64,000 nt of DNA from Rhyacichthys aspro. Lineage: Eukaryota; Chordata; Actinopteri; Gobiiformes; Rhyacichthyidae. Below, piece after piece: positions 25,915 to 38,962 of this stretch. Every line of letters begins with the position of its first letter. The first letter of the stretch is position 1. The notes beneath the pieces were generated by a model. That model was not told the origin of the DNA and searched no databases. It worked only from the letters and a program-made list of their open reading frames with translations. The translations under genes and the position numbers were made by a program. Where the stretch lies: the NCBI GenBank assembly GCA_036850595.1, contig CM072151.1, positions 15,663,307 to 15,727,306 of the forward strand, in the 5' to 3' direction.

Positions 25915-28900
25915 TCAGCTCAGGGTCCGGATGTTTTCCAGCAGTACTGGTTTGAGAAGTTCTGGGCTCTTTCCACCTGCTGCAGCAATATCTGCCTGCA
26001 CAGCTGTATCCCAGGCAAATGTTAGTAGAGCTGCAGGGACCTGTGCAGCAAAAGAATAAAGTTAGCTTTCACTTTCATTCTCAAATAAAATGATAGGAAG
26101 AACATTATTCATGGCAGACTGGATGCCAACTCACCAAGTTACACTCAGCAAGAGCAACCTCCTCTGACTCTTGTAGTTTTTGTCCTCCAGGAGCAAGAAG
26201 TTCAAAAGGCTGCCAGCCGTCCATTAGAGACTCCCTGACAAAGCTGTACAGTGTAGGGAGACGGTCCCAGGCATAAAACGTCCCTGGAATAAGACAGTTT
26301 TTTTTTAACATAACTCATTTTCGACTAAGAACTAAATTGCATATAAGTATTAGGAAAGAACTTCTTAGCATTGCATTGCATTGCATAGCATGCAATTTAC
26401 TACTAAATAGTAGCATCATACCTTGTAGCAAGTTTCCATCAGGCAGCCTGATTCTAAGCAATGTATAGTTGTACTTTCTACGCTCTCTCTGCTCGTCCTT
26501 CTCCCGCATAGCTTTAGTACGCAACATTGAGTTCTTTTCCACCAAATCACTCCTGAGAAACACATATTATTCAGTGCCTGTCCTGACTTAAACAAAGATA
26601 TTGACTTTTTTTAGCTACTGTGTTGAATGGATGAATATTAAAATTAATATTCCCTTACCGCTGCTGCTGCTCTCTCTTGAGCTCCTCGGCTGTAAGGTTA
26701 TAGAACTCAGGTGGCAACTCAAAGCGCTGGGCGTTGGGAGATGGTCTAAAGGCCTGAGGCTGTCTGTCCAGCTGAGCTCTGACTGGTTCTCCTCTCTGAA
26801 GACGGTCTCTTCTCTCCTTCATCAGCTCCAGGTCGTCAGGACTCTGTTCTGGCAAGACCAAGAACTCCTCTTCCTCCTCTGAGGGGAAAAAAAATAAAAT
26901 AATTTGTAATGACTTACACAACGTAATTTTAGTCTGTTTCTTTCATTAAGTTACAGCTAGAGACACTGAAACTGTGATTAGTAGTTGTGGTTTACCTTGG
27001 CCTTCTACAGGAAGCATGGTGCTTGTGAAGCCGAGTGCCTGAAGGAACTCTCTACTACCCTCCACACAACGCACTTTCTCCTAAAAATAAAAACAGTGTT
27101 TTTTACCATGTAAACCAGTTGTCATTATTTTCATTTTTTATGTCGTGCTTCAAAATAAAAAAAAAAAGTAATATTTATTTAAAGATTATTATCAATGATT
27201 AAGTCTACCTCTCTATTTAGCAACACAATACTTGATTTCAACACGAAAATATGGTTTAATAGCAAAATTTACAATAAGATACCTGGAAAACCTTGTTGGA
27301 GAGTTTAATCTTCCTGTATTTTTCTTCTGATGCATTCTTACATATATTTTCTACATACCTGTTAAAAATTAAATAACATTATTTGCATGTTATAAATTTA
27401 AGCTTCTTGTTGCTGGTTAAAATGGCCTTATAATGAGGAACGGTCACAGTCTCACTTGCTTATGATGTCAACAGCAGCCTTCACTTTATCTCTGTCTTTG
27501 TTAAATGTGTGGATCATCATAACAGAGGCTTCTACTGCATCCTCCTCAAACCTCTGACGGTAAAAACAGAGCATGTGATGTCAATAACACAGAGAGCAAC
27601 AATTATTGCTATCATTAAAACAATTGTGTGCCAAATCTAGTCCAAGTACATCTTTAGACCTACCATTAAAATAGCCTCCTTTATGTGGGCCTCCCTTCCA
27701 CTTTTTGTTAAAGTTGCTCCAGTTAAAGGGCATGTGAAATACACCCCTGACACTGACAGACTGGAAGGGTCTTTAACTTGAGAGCCCTGGAAAAAAAATA
27801 GTATTAATCTTCAAAGTGAATGCTCAACTCTGTAAAAAGGATGACTGTGGATACTGTCACTTCACATCTACAACAATCCACTTGGAAATGTTAGGATACC
27901 TCTGCAGTAGCAGCCTTTTCTTTTTCAGCTAATGCAGCTGCCTCTGCCTCAAGTTCTCTCTTAACTATAACAAAACAATTAGGAAGAACATTTAAACATG
28001 CAATTAGTCATATACATACCAAATATATACAGTACATGCCCCGATAAAACAGATTGGTAAGGCTAGAAAGATACAGTTTCTGTGAACCTACCCTGGTTGC
28101 GGATGGCATCATGGGAAGTGTGCACCTTTGGCTTCTGCTGCTGTTCAATCCGAGCCAGTGCAGCTGCCCCAGCTCTCTGAGCTCCTTCACTGGGAGCATG
28201 ACGCTGCTGTTTACTGGAGCTGCTCTGGCTGGCTACAGGTTTGGTACTGCAACAAAGTACAGGACAAAGATAGTAAAAAAAACAAAAAAAAAAAACAAAA
28301 CAGCTCTAGATCAGTGTTTGTGTAAGATGTGTCAATGATCCCAGGTGCAAACTTTCAAATAAATAGAGAGATTTACATTGTGACAAAATTTTGTCCTTTT
28401 GGTGTCCTTTGGTTGTCCTGGGTTCAGTATTGTCACTTTGTTCTGTTTTACAATTGTTTTGTTTACTTTTATGGCCTTTTGGTCCATCTCAATTTTACTA
28501 GACTGTTGTGCCATTCTAATTTCTTTTCCCCCGGTGATCTTTCGCGTTGTCTCAGCCAGTTTTCAGCATATTAACAGTTTGACCCTGATTTTATCCACTG
28601 CACTGTCTGTAGCTTCAACCTTAATGAGATTTTTAAGAGATTACCGTTAGCTAGGTTAGCGTCAACCTGTCAAATAGTGTACGCCTCCCACTGTGAAGTT
28701 AGTTACATAATACACCCTTAAAGACAAAACCCACGGCCTGCTAACGCCAAATATACGTGCACTCAGTGGTGGTATTTAGCAGATTAATTCTCTAACAAAG
28801 CAATACTCGCCTGTATAACAAAATCTATTAGCTACCTTCTAAGATAGTAGTAGGCTAAGCAACTAGCTAGTTCTAGCTAGAAAAGTTACCTGGTATCATC

Positions 28901-28972
28901 CGTTAGTTTTTTACCAGGTCCGACAGATTTAAATTTGATGTCCTTTTTAATGTCTTCAAAAAATTTCTTCAT
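25915..28972 (-). CDS. ubxn6: UBX domain-containing protein 6 (UBXD1), p97/VCP cofactor
   Basis: Minus-strand exons in coding order: 28972-28890, 28246-28092, 27964-27900, 27786-27664, 27553-27456, 27358-27283, 27080-26996, 26878-26659, 26552-26422, 26283-26135, 26040-25915; 436 residues against about 441 in human. UBXN6 binds the p97/VCP ATPase and acts in endolysosomal sorting and clearance of damaged lysosomes and mitochondria. The start MKKFFEDIKKDIKFKS matches the family exactly where expected. AAALARIEQQQ corresponds to the VCP-interacting motif. A PUB domain (about 139-230) includes MMIHTFNKDRDKVKAAVDII, KIKLSNKVFQ and FLQALGF. The UBX domain (about 325-405) includes YNYTLLRIRLPDGNLLQGTF, VRESLMDGWQPFELL and ECNLVPAALLTFAWD. 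All junctions keep frame. Confidence 0.96.
26368..26392. repeat. Short GCATT pentanucleotide repeat in a ubxn6 intron
   Basis: About four copies of GCATT, drifting into GCATAGCATGCAA, lie just downstream (in gene orientation) of the exon ending at 26422. It looks like an ordinary microsatellite. Confidence 0.6.
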
Positions 28973-29883
28973 TTTCTTCAGCTATGACAGAATTATGCTG
29001 GCCGTTTAGTAAACACGCTTTTATCAGGCCAGGCGACCAGAAGGCTGACCAAAACAAAAAAGTGTCAGTGCAGAAAGAGAACTACTTCCGCTCCACAAAC
29101 GGATATGCTGCCCTCTGGTGGCAGTCAGACAAAAAACAAGCCTAACAAAAACGCGCTTGCAAATTATATACATGTCAAAAGTTCATAAAACAAGCGATGT
29201 AATGAGAATGTGTAAACAATATGAAACAAAACTAACTGTAAAAATCACTGAAAAGCAAAATATAAATTACCAATACATTCGAGTACAATAAAGCAGCTGA
29301 ACAAAACAGCAAAAACTAATTGGAACACTAACTGAACATGAAAACTGTGTCAATTAAAACAACAACAATTAAACTAAATGACAGATAATGTATACTATAG
29401 AACAAATCATAGGCAATAATGCTAGAAAAGGCTTAGGCAATGTAGACTTCATAGTTTGCTCTCCTCTGCATATACCACATACTCTGTCAAAATTTGAATT
29501 GACAGCGCAGGACTAATCCTAAAGGCAACTTAAATGTACCCAAAGATAAAGTCCTGGAAAATTTTTGTTTAGGTGACCCGCTGATTTGTATAGTTGGCTT
29601 TAACTTAACTTTAAATTTGTATGTGTATTGTAACCTTAAATTTGTATGTGTTGTAGAAAATATTTCTGTAGTCACAATAAGTTCTAATGTACACTTGTGA
29701 TTTAGATATTGCAGCAAAAGATAAATGGTTTTGTGTAGTATTGGGGCTAATGGGCTCATTTGGTTTGTAGACATTCATGCAAAATCTTAATGCAACATCT
29801 TCTTGTGACTGCATTGGAATTTTACACACATTTCAGCCGACGTGTGATGAGAACGAAGCAAAGCCTGTAGCAAAATTCTCAAG
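28973..29883. promoter_or_regulatory. ubxn6 5' UTR/promoter followed by unassigned AT-rich DNA
   Basis: Directly upstream of the ubxn6 start (on the minus strand) lies ACTTCCGCT at 29084-29092, i.e. AGCGGAAGT in ubxn6 orientation, a good ETS-family core promoter motif. The start site probably lies between it and 28973. From about 29150 to 29880 the sequence is AT-rich and I see no gene. Confidence 0.4.
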
Positions 29884-30347
29884 ATGAACCTCACTCTTTT
29901 CCTTGTGCTTTTTCTCAGCAGGGTGTCTAGTTTACCGCCGCAACATGTGTGCGTCTCGACAAGAATGCCCTGGCCCAAAGCTCAAGCCAACTGCAGGAAC
30001 CAGTACACTAACCTATCACCTATCATCAGCAAGGAAGAGGAGACCAGCTTCAAACAATCAAAATACTTGCATGGATTGGACTCTATAGAGATGTGAAACT
30101 GGAGAGACCTTCTTCTCAGTGGAAGTGGGCAGGAGGAGGATTTGCAAACTACACAAACTGGGCACCCCAAACTTACATGTACAATAATTATGCTCTATGG
30201 ACACCTGATGGATGGAAATCCTATAGTGGAAGTGAGCAGTATACCTCCTTCTGTTTTAATCTGGTTGTTGTTGAGGAGATGATGTCTACTACTGCTACTG
30301 AGAATGTCAAAGTTACATGGTTGAAAGGACAAACTTGCACAAGTTAA
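29884..30347 (+). pseudogene. Frameshifted C-type lectin domain remnant
   Basis: The first part (from 29884) reads a hydrophobic N-terminus MNLTLFLVLFLS and then MPWPKAQANCRNQYTNLSPI, matching the start of a C-type lectin domain (W..AQ.YCR..YT.L..I). From 30069 a different frame reads AWIGLYRDVK, then WKWAGGG..NYTNWAP, and reaches a stop at 30345-30347. The two halves lie in frames differing by -1/+2 with no plausible intron between. A second domain seems to begin (FCFNLVVVEEMM) but ends in unrelated sequence, and the expected final cysteines are missing. It resembles the many short or tandem lectin-like genes of teleosts. I call it a pseudogene, though a sequencing indel could explain the shift. 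Confidence 0.6.
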
Positions 30348-31682
30348 TATCCTGGTAATGTAAATGTTCTTGTTTACTTGAGGTAAATGGTACTTTATGT
30401 ACAAATATAAGTCATATTCCTCACAAACGTTTAGAATTATGCTGGACCTTTGTAGAGTTCTGTTTAGGTTTTCGTTTTAACATATTATCTGTGCATTTGA
30501 TGTGTTTGTTGGGATTCTCTAATTGCCCTCTATTATACATGTCCTTGTATGTGACTTTTGTTAGTATTCATTTAACTTTGCCTACTTCTCTTCTTAAAGC
30601 CATTTACTAATTTACAATGACTTTATTTTGTTTGTGTGTCCTTTAGTGACAAAGTGTAACTGCAGCATTTAGCCGTTTATCTTTAAATTAATTAAAATTA
30701 AATTAAAATTAAAATGCAAACATACATTTAGTCTGTTTCCTTTTAATTCCTATCTACGTTGCTAATCCTGAAACAAAACAAACGTTAGGTAATGCGAACT
30801 AGATAAAATGTAGATAAAATATCTCCCAAACACACATTAGTTGAAACGATTAAATGCATTGCCTTGTACCTTTAAGCGGGGTTTGACAGGAGCATGAGGA
30901 TTTTACGGGGGGCACTTGAACGCCGCATTGAGCGCCACAACTGCCACGTCAAATGTGACGTACGGGAGGTGTTGTCCGGGTTTAGAGGCGGTGTAACCAG
31001 CTCAACAAACTACTGGCATTTATGTGCTTTAAAGCCAAGAAGAGCCGCTTTGAGAGGTGAGCTTTGCATATCCCATTCACGATACATTTATTTAGCTTCT
31101 TAGCCAGCACATAGTCATTCATTCAGCGGATTTCTGCCGGTGTCTGATACGCGGGTAGTTGCCGGACAGACGTCTGCTTGTCACTCGTATGTTTGGTGCT
31201 GAAGACAAGCGCTAACAAAGAGTATTACATCCAACTTGTAGGTTATATAGCAAAAGTAAATAAGTAGTTTGTTTGTATTCTGTGTATTTACATCAGTCTA
31301 TTAATAAACTGCTAAAGTGGAATCTGTTTATGCTTCATTTAAAATGACAGTGTTAATTACACTTCATACTAACCTTTAAACGCCTCATTCAAAGGTCTTG
31401 TTCTAATATCAATAACAATTTTATTGTATTGTATCTAATTCAGCAGGAAATGTCTGCTGCAGCGTCACAATAGTATAATTTCCTGGTCCAGGTCATAGGT
31501 GAGGATTTAAACTAGAGACAAATTCATCCTTCTGTTGTAGAGCTAATGGACATCTTTAGGGCTGGAAATTTAAGCTGGTCCTGCCAGTCTGTGAATAAAG
31601 GCTGCTCTTCTAAAATGTCTAATCAATAATGATACACAAACATCTTTCAGGTTGGAAAAGTTAGCCCAAAGTACTGTTTACC
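30348..31682 (+). promoter_or_regulatory. uap1: uap1 promoter and 5' UTR
   Basis: A GC-rich patch at about 30870-31056 contains a CRE-like TGACGTA (about 30956) and ends in a consensus donor (GAGAG|GTGAGC, GT at 31057). This fits a first non-coding exon. The start-codon exon begins after the acceptor TCTTTCAG at 31650, leaving 32 nt of 5' UTR before the ATG at 31683. The rest of the interval looks like intron 1 and intergenic DNA. Confidence 0.5.
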
Positions 31683-34600
31683 ATGGACCCCAACACCAGT
31701 GGACTTGTGCAGAGGTTGGCTGAGGCCAGCCAGTCTCACCTCCTGCAGTTCTGGGATGAGCTGAGCCCCGAGGAGCAGGCTGAATTAACCCTTGACCTGC
31801 AAGGAATGAACTTTCAGGAGATCAGTGGCTTCTTTAAGAATGCCATGGAAATGTCCAGCAGCTGCAAACATGAAAAGATGGATGCTCGAATGGAGCCAGT
31901 TCCTCGTGAGGTTTTGGGGAGCGTGACCAGAGACCGGGAAAATCTCAAAGAATGGGAGCTGGCAGGTTTGTGGCTTGTACTGCCTGATATGTTACATTTA
32001 AACACTTGATACAAAGGATTTTATTTTCAGTCCTTGGCTACCTGGTATTATTACAATGATTTAAGACAAGGAAAACCAACACTAGATGTTCCTTATTTTG
32101 GATGACTCTCAAAGAACAAAGAATTTGAGAATATAAAGAAAAAGAGGTATCATATGGTAACCAAGATGTAGAATGCAGTGTATTATTCTTATTTGGTTAC
32201 CAAAAGTAAAGTCTCTTGACTGCTTTGCACAATATTCCTCTCAGCGTGGGTCTAATTTGCTTTGTGAGAGTTGGAATTTATCCCAGGACAGAATGACAGA
32301 GAAGCAGCAACACCAAACATCTGGTTTTGGTTTAATCCTGACGTAAATGGAGAGAGGCTGATTGACCCTCACTCATGAGGTCACTTTTTGTTGGGACTGA
32401 ATCATTGTGTTGTTCAGGGTGTGGTTATGTGTCTTAATGTGTTGGCAACTTTGGGAGAGTAGTCAAAGTCTAGAGGGCCCACCCAGTCCTCTGGTTTAAA
32501 CCTTGCCTGGCACTTGTTACCAAAGTGTTGTGCATCAAGTCACGTAGCTAAAGTTTATGTAAGTTCCCGTAAGCTGTAAGCTAATTGTTATGAGCCTCTA
32601 ATCAAAAGCAATAAAGGCAACAAATTTGATAGGTCACATCATAAAAGCCTTGTGTCATAAATGCTTATGACACCTTAATAAATTATGCATGCTATCAGTG
32701 TTGTTTTGGAAACCTTGTTATTGTTTATCAAGTAGGTCTTCAGAAAGAATCCTCTATCAAAATAGATTAGATATTGTACAGAATGAAACTATGCACCAGT
32801 GAAGGCAACGCTTGCATAAATGGGATTGATAGTTTGATCCTTGACTATGACCTCATAGACATGTAAAAAGCTTAATGTCAATTTGCAATCAGAAAAATAG
32901 AAAAGTAGATTCTATTATGAGATTTTATTATGTCAAATAAACATTCAATAATCTATGTCAATAAACTATTTTTCTCTTTGCCCCTTTAGGTCTGCATTGC
33001 ATCTCTCAGAGTAAAGTGGCAGCTTTGCTCCTGGCTGGAGGCCAGGGGACCAGGCTGGGGGTCTGCTACCCTAAAGGCATGTATGATGTAGGGCTGCCTT
33101 CCCACAAAACCCTCTTTCAGATCCAGGCTGAACGTATTTTAAAGTTACAGGAGCTGGCTGACAAAAAGCACAAAACAAATTGCTGTATACCATGGTAAGT
33201 AACTTATTCTAAGAAAAAATATATTTTTTAGGTATGATTATGTTCCAAAAACCTGGAACGTAAGTTGACAGTAACATGTTTAGCCTACCCAAATTCTGTT
33301 TTATGGGTAGAATGTGATTGCTCAAAGGGGGTGTGCATTGTAGCCAAGAAAGACAAGATTAAACTTTTTCCTGTTAAACACTAGTAGTGTTATGAGCATG
33401 TGGCATTTCATAAGGAAGTTATAAAATTCGTTTTATTGTCTGTCATCTATTAAACTGCATTTTACATGCTAACCAGATATTGCTGAACTTGTTCTGTGTC
33501 ATTTAAGAGTATCTTTGAGCTATGTATTGGAAAAACAAGTGATTAATTTTTCTGTGTTCTTTTCAGGTATATCATGACCAGCGGAAGGACAATGGAGTCC
33601 ACAAGGGACTTCTTTTCTCGGCATAATTACTTTGGCTTGGACAAGAAAAATGTCATTTTCTTTCAGCAGGGCATGTTACCTGCTATGGACTACAGTGGGA
33701 AAATCATTCTGGAAAACAAAGGCAAACTGTCCATGGCCCCCGGTAAAACCACATCTAATCATGTTATCTTGGATGGACTTGATGGAGCTGTCTGCTGACA
33801 CTGAGTGCCTCTTTGCTTTCTGTTTCAGATGGGAATGGAGGTCTTTATCGAGCTCTAGGGAGCCAGGGCATCTTGCAGGACATGCAGCAAAGGGGCATTG
33901 AGTCCATCCATGTCTACTGTGTTGACAATATACTCGTTAAAGTCGCAGACCCTGCCTTTGTTGGTTTCTGTGTGCAGAAGGGCGCAGAGTGCGGAGCTAA
34001 GGTAACTTGTGTTTGTGTTTATAGGTTTGCAGTATATATTTACACATATATGATTTGAATTTCCTTTTATCTTAATATATTAGGGTATATTATATCATAG
34101 TCAGTAAATTCCTACTTCTAATTATACATTGTACATCACAAGGGCATGTCTTCCAAGTAACAGCTATGATTACTATTAAAATAGGAATGGTATGTATGTG
34201 GCAGAACATGTTATGAATCATGTTCCCTTTAAACAGGGCTTGTTGTTGGTTTGCAGTAATTGTTTTATTAAAATGTTATCCTTAACCAGCATTAATGGGC
34301 AGTAAACTTATTTAATCAAGCTGTTTCCAAAAGACCTATAAACAAGCTGGTAAGCACGAAACTGAATTGTTTAATACCCTGTAATGATTACATTCCATTA
34401 AACAGCGCTGTGATATGCTTGCCTTGTTTAAGAATTGAATAAAAACATAAGGTCAACCAAGACCTAAGAGATAAACATTCCCTAATGTGACAGGTTTTCC
34501 AGGAAGTTTTTAAAGTTAACTGCATTTGATTAGTATCATTTGGGTGTGTGTTTATAGTGTATTAAATGTTGCCAGGGCAGTTTGACGTTTCAGTCATTTA

Positions 34601-37600
34601 CTCCTTTTCCTTCTCAGCGTTGACATTGACAGAAAAGCACCACTAGGTCGAGCTGTAGCACCTCCTTTGTTCTCCTCTGGAAAAGGGAATGAAGTCATTA
34701 TATCTTTCAAGGAAAAGAACTTTTTGAGACAAGTTTCCTCTCCTTCTCAGTCATTACAGTCTCCGATGACATGAGTCTGCTCTGCTGATAGTAAAGTGAA
34801 AACAGAACTGGAAACACTTTGTAGACCTTGTGTGTATCTATGTAAACGGACTTCCTGATTATCTTATCTGTATCTAACCAGTGCATTTACAAAGTCAGTA
34901 AATGTGACCAGTGCCGCGAAACTAGTCGCTCAGTTTATTTAAGGAAGGGCAATATGTGAGTAAAACTTGTCTTGGCAGTTTGTTCTGATCCTTTGCAGTT
35001 TGAGTGTTTAATTAGAAATACTGTTTGTAGGCTACTTTTCTGCATGAAAGGTGCTGATAATGTCCAAAAGGAAGATATTTAACTATTTTAAGTTATAAAG
35101 TCAGGAAGTAGAGTTATCATATATTTGAGATAAACTAATATATTTACTGCTACCATACAGTTTCACTGGTGGAACCCTCATCAGAGTAAATAAATATTTT
35201 CTTTATAACTCCATGTCTATCTTCAAGGTTTTTTCAGATCGTCCCACACCAAATATGTCTGCCATATAACAGTACATTAACCATGATCCTTTGTTGAAAA
35301 TGGCCTGTGACTTGGCACGTTATTTCCAAACTGAAATCCATTCGATTATACTGTGTTTATTTTCCACACAACAGAGATCAGAGTGAAATCTTCAACTGCG
35401 TGGAACCGAAGCTCTCCATGAGCCCACTCCTGTTTGACATTATGAGTTTTGCGGTGGGAGCAGAGATGGAAGGATCAGATCAGAGCGCAGTCCCACCCTC
35501 CCGTCATAAATTACAAACTCTGCTCAAGTTCATGTGGCTTCCCTGCCCCCACCCCTTTCACCAACCCCCTCATCAGGGCTCCAGTCTGTCATTAAGAGCC
35601 AACACATGGGGAGAGGGTTTTCACTTGCAGAAGACTGTATAAACTGAAGCACACTTTGTTCCCGTGTTAAACCTGTTGAACCTTAGTACAACATGGACAA
35701 ATAATAATTCCAAGACACTGAACACTGTGAGCAGCTTGAGTTTTGTCCCTAAATTACAGTTAGAAAATGTTTTACTTTGCTGTTATTTGCAGGTGGTGGA
35801 GAAGACCAACCCCACAGAGGCTGTAGGTGTTGTGTGTAAGGTGGATGGGCGTTATCAGGTTGTGGAGTACAGCGAAATCACCCTGGCCACGGCGGAAAAG
35901 CGCAGCGCTGACGGACGACTCATGTTCCACGCAGGAAACGTGGCCAATCACTACTTCAGATTTTCCTTCCTTAAAGATGTAGTAGAGTAAGAGCGTACTT
36001 TAGATAATATATGAAATAGAAGTGTGCCCTGAAGAAATAAAATAATAGCTTTTTTTCTCTTTATTTAACAGGAAATATGAACCAAAGTTGCAGCACCATG
36101 TAGCACAGAAGAAGATCCCATACGTGGATGCTAACGGTCAACTCATCAAACCGGACAAACCCAATGGGATTAAAATGGAAAAGTTTGTCTTTGACATCTT
36201 TCAGTTTGCCAAGTGAGTATAAGCGCCATAAGAAATGAAGTTTGAACCAAACTCCTCTAGAGGTGGCTACTAGTCTCCTCATTTGAGCTCTTAACTGGTC
36301 CAGTAGATTAGGCCTGCCAAAGTCTTTACGAGCTGTTTCTCCACTTTACCTCCTCAACGTCAGCTCTGAGTCATGCCATTACTAACAGAACTTTACATCT
36401 AATGAAAGTATTCCTGTAATGATTGACTAATGGAAAAACTCTGTAGACACAGCCAGCTTTTTTGAGGTTTATTCATTTTAAGTTAAATTGGAGGAGAAAG
36501 CATTTCTGCTGTTTGGGAGGAGATGGATTGCAGTTGTGTCCAAACCAGAGGAGAGGCATATAGAACATAGAAGGCCTGAGCCACAAACGCAAAACAGACT
36601 TAAAAGAGCTACTCACTTAAGACTGGCTATAGTTATTTCCACCTGTGAGTCAGAAATTGGGTTTCAATTTGATCTTTTAAAAGTTTATATCCAATCTGGT
36701 AGCTACATCCCTTGACATAACGTTAAACCATCTTCATCATGACACGGGTGCTGGTAGAAACAGACAAAGTACTCAATGAATAACTTGCCTGGTGTCTTTT
36801 CAGTTGACTGCTGTCATCACTTCTTCTCATCCAGTAAACTAATGAGAGTCAAGCAACCGTGTCAATAATTCCATTCAACTTTATTAATCCTCTGGGGAAA
36901 TTCAGCTTTTACTGTAGACCTCTTCAAATTAATTGCCTCAGACTTCATTTTCCACTGGCTGATTGATTGTACAGTTTTATGGCAGTCGGGAAGAAGGAGT
37001 CACTAAGGAGTCACCAATTTCAGAAATCTACTGGCTGCTCTCTGTTCAAAAGCCAAAGGCAGGGGATGAACCATGTTGTTCATTAAACAATGATGTAATG
37101 AAGAGGGCATCAGGTACAGCCTCTGTATCTCCTCCTTACGTCTCTGGAACCAGATGACAAGCATCATAGACACTTCTTCCTTGTGGATCTACAGAATGAT
37201 CCTGGTTGTAGCAGGCATTAGAAATAGTGTTAAATATTAAAAATCCCAACAAAAATAATCAAAATGGAGTGAAAATTTGACCATCTTCTGACATTTTAAA
37301 TCAAAAATATTTATAATTTTGACTTGGATGTATGAATTGTATTGGCTTAAGTTCAGATAAATCATTGCTCCTAACAGAAAAGCCCAGTTTACACTCAGAA
37401 TTGCTAAAATCACGAATGCCCAAAGTATTTTTTAAGGTTGCTTTTTCACCTGTACATTTAAACCAACCACTTTTACATATTCTACTCTCTGTTTCCACCA
37501 GCATGTTTGTTGTGTACGAGGTGCTAAGAGAGGATGAGTTCTCCCCGCTGAAGAACGCAGACAGTCAGGACGGTAAAGACACACCCACCACTGCCAGACA

Positions 37601-38962
37601 CGCGCTGATGTCGCTCCATCACCGATGGGTCCTGAACGCTGGGGGACACTTTATCGACGAAAATGGCAGACGAGTGCCTGCTATTCCCAGGTGACCATGC
37701 ATAGATTACTAAAAAACTCAACACTAAAGGTTCCCTCAAAACAATGCACACAACGAGGATGCTGGCACACAACATACTCTACATAGGTGTTCTGTGTAAC
37801 TGTATGCATTTTTTATTATATTAATTGAGCCACACACTCACCTCCCCTTCTCTCATGCTTGTGTCACGTGCGATGTTTCCAGAGACGGCGCAGCAGTCAG
37901 TGTCACAGATGGTGTCAACAGAAAGTAATTATTACCCTGTAGTATTAAATGCATGGTGATGGGGTTTTGGCTTTCTCTTGCTGCTGCTCAAAAGTGTCAA
38001 CACCTTGACCCTGAGTCCTGATTCTTGATGTCCCATTTCCTTGACTGCCACTCAATATAAGGTTTTAAACTAGAAAAAAATGCTATTTGGCAGCTGTTTT
38101 CCTGTTAGTGTGTGAGTGGTGATGAAGGAAATACTGGTGAGGATCAGTTTGGATGACATAGTCCGCTTCATCCTGGTCACATGATGTACAGCCTTTATGA
38201 CCTGTTGAGGGATGATATTTCTTTTAGACTTTTGCTACTAATAGAGATGATGTATTGCATGCTGGGTAATGGGGACCAGACAGTGAACTTGTTGATTGCT
38301 GCAGTTCCTTCTTTACATGTCCTTTGCTTGCTAGCTTGCTTTAAGATGAGCTGTCCTAATAATTCAGCATTCTTCTCTTCACATGAAGCAGATTGTGGAC
38401 CTGAAGCACATAATCGTGTTTGATTGCCTTTAATGATTATCTAGAAATAAACAAATGGAGTGATGGGTATGTGATGGACAGTTCCTCGTCCAAAGGGTAC
38501 AGGGAGAACACATTACCGGTCATTCATCTGTTTTCTTCTAGAGGTCGGGACTAATCACTGGTCATGTCTGAAACTGCCTAATCACAAACCATAGTAGAAG
38601 AACAGCTGTGGCAAGGATTTACAGCTGCTTCTCCAACCTTCATTTCCATGAGACAGTCAGTCATTCTGTTTTGTTTCTTCTCTGACGCACTGTGATTTTG
38701 TGATTTTGTAACACAGCCTAAAGGACGGCACAGACCTGCCAATCAAATGTGAGATCTCTCCACTGGTGTCCTACGGGGGAGAGGTAAAGAGCTCTGTCGG
38801 GTTCAATGAAAACTCCAGATGCTGTCCTGCCTCTAACAATGAGCCTTACCTGTATTATTTTTCTCAAAGGGTCTCGAAGAGTTGGTGAAAGGAAGAGAAT
38901 TTCGTCCGACCCTGATGATGGACAAGAGCGGCGTTCATGAGCTGGTGAAGAATGGAGTTTAG
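31683..38962 (+). CDS. uap1: UDP-N-acetylglucosamine pyrophosphorylase (UAP1/AGX)
   Basis: Exons: 31683-31965, 32990-33194, 33567-33742, 33829-34001, 35793-35986, 36072-36212, 37502-37690, 38717-38783, 38870-38962; 506 residues, almost the length of human AGX1 (505). The enzyme makes UDP-GlcNAc (or UDP-GalNAc) from UTP and the hexosamine 1-phosphate, the last step of the cytosolic hexosamine pathway feeding N-glycans, O-GlcNAc, chitin-like polymers and glycosaminoglycans. The nucleotide-binding signature [12 protein letters not shown] (107-118) and the following [11 protein letters not shown] are intact. So are [35 protein letters not shown], and the C-terminus [19 protein letters not shown] to HELVKNGV. 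A 42-bp cassette exon at 37883-37924 fits in frame between the exons ending at 37690 and starting at 38717 and is listed separately. Confidence 0.97.
36868..37150. mobile_element. Degenerate interspersed repeat, probably a retroelement tail, in a uap1 intron
   Basis: The segment starts TTCCATTCAACTTTATTAAT, then CCTCTGGGGAAATTCAG, and continues with TTTTATGGCAGTCGGGAAGA. These phrases resemble a dispersed repeat I know from several teleost genomes, in which a TTTATTAATCCCC-GGGGAAATT start is followed by GGCAG-CGGGAAGAAGGA. No open reading frame survives. Family assignment needs a repeat library. Confidence 0.5.
37883..37924 (+). CDS. uap1: Candidate 42-bp alternative exon of uap1 (AGX2-type insert)
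   Basis: An acceptor (GTTTCCAG) precedes 37883 and a donor (AGAAA|GTAATT) follows 37924. The exon is 14 codons long and enters and leaves in the same phase as its neighbours, so inclusion adds 14 residues after residue 454 and keeps frame (520 aa in total). It would encode [14 protein letters not shown], continuing into NLKDGTDLP. Mammalian UAP1 has two splice forms, AGX1 and AGX2, differing by an insert of about 17 residues at this place; the human form continues NHNLKDANDVP. In mammals the insert shifts preference from UDP-GalNAc toward UDP-GlcNAc synthesis. Confidence 0.7.

Noticed and set aside
26601..26882. Plus-strand 93-codon ORF
   Set aside because: Antisense shadow of the ubxn6 exon at 26878-26659.
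30894..31103. 69-codon ORF in the uap1 5' region
   Set aside because: It runs through the consensus donor at 31057 and has no protein similarity; better read as a non-coding first exon.
35307..35642. 111-codon ORF in a uap1 intron
   Set aside because: uap1 splices in frame from 34001 to 35793 without it, and the peptide shows no family features.
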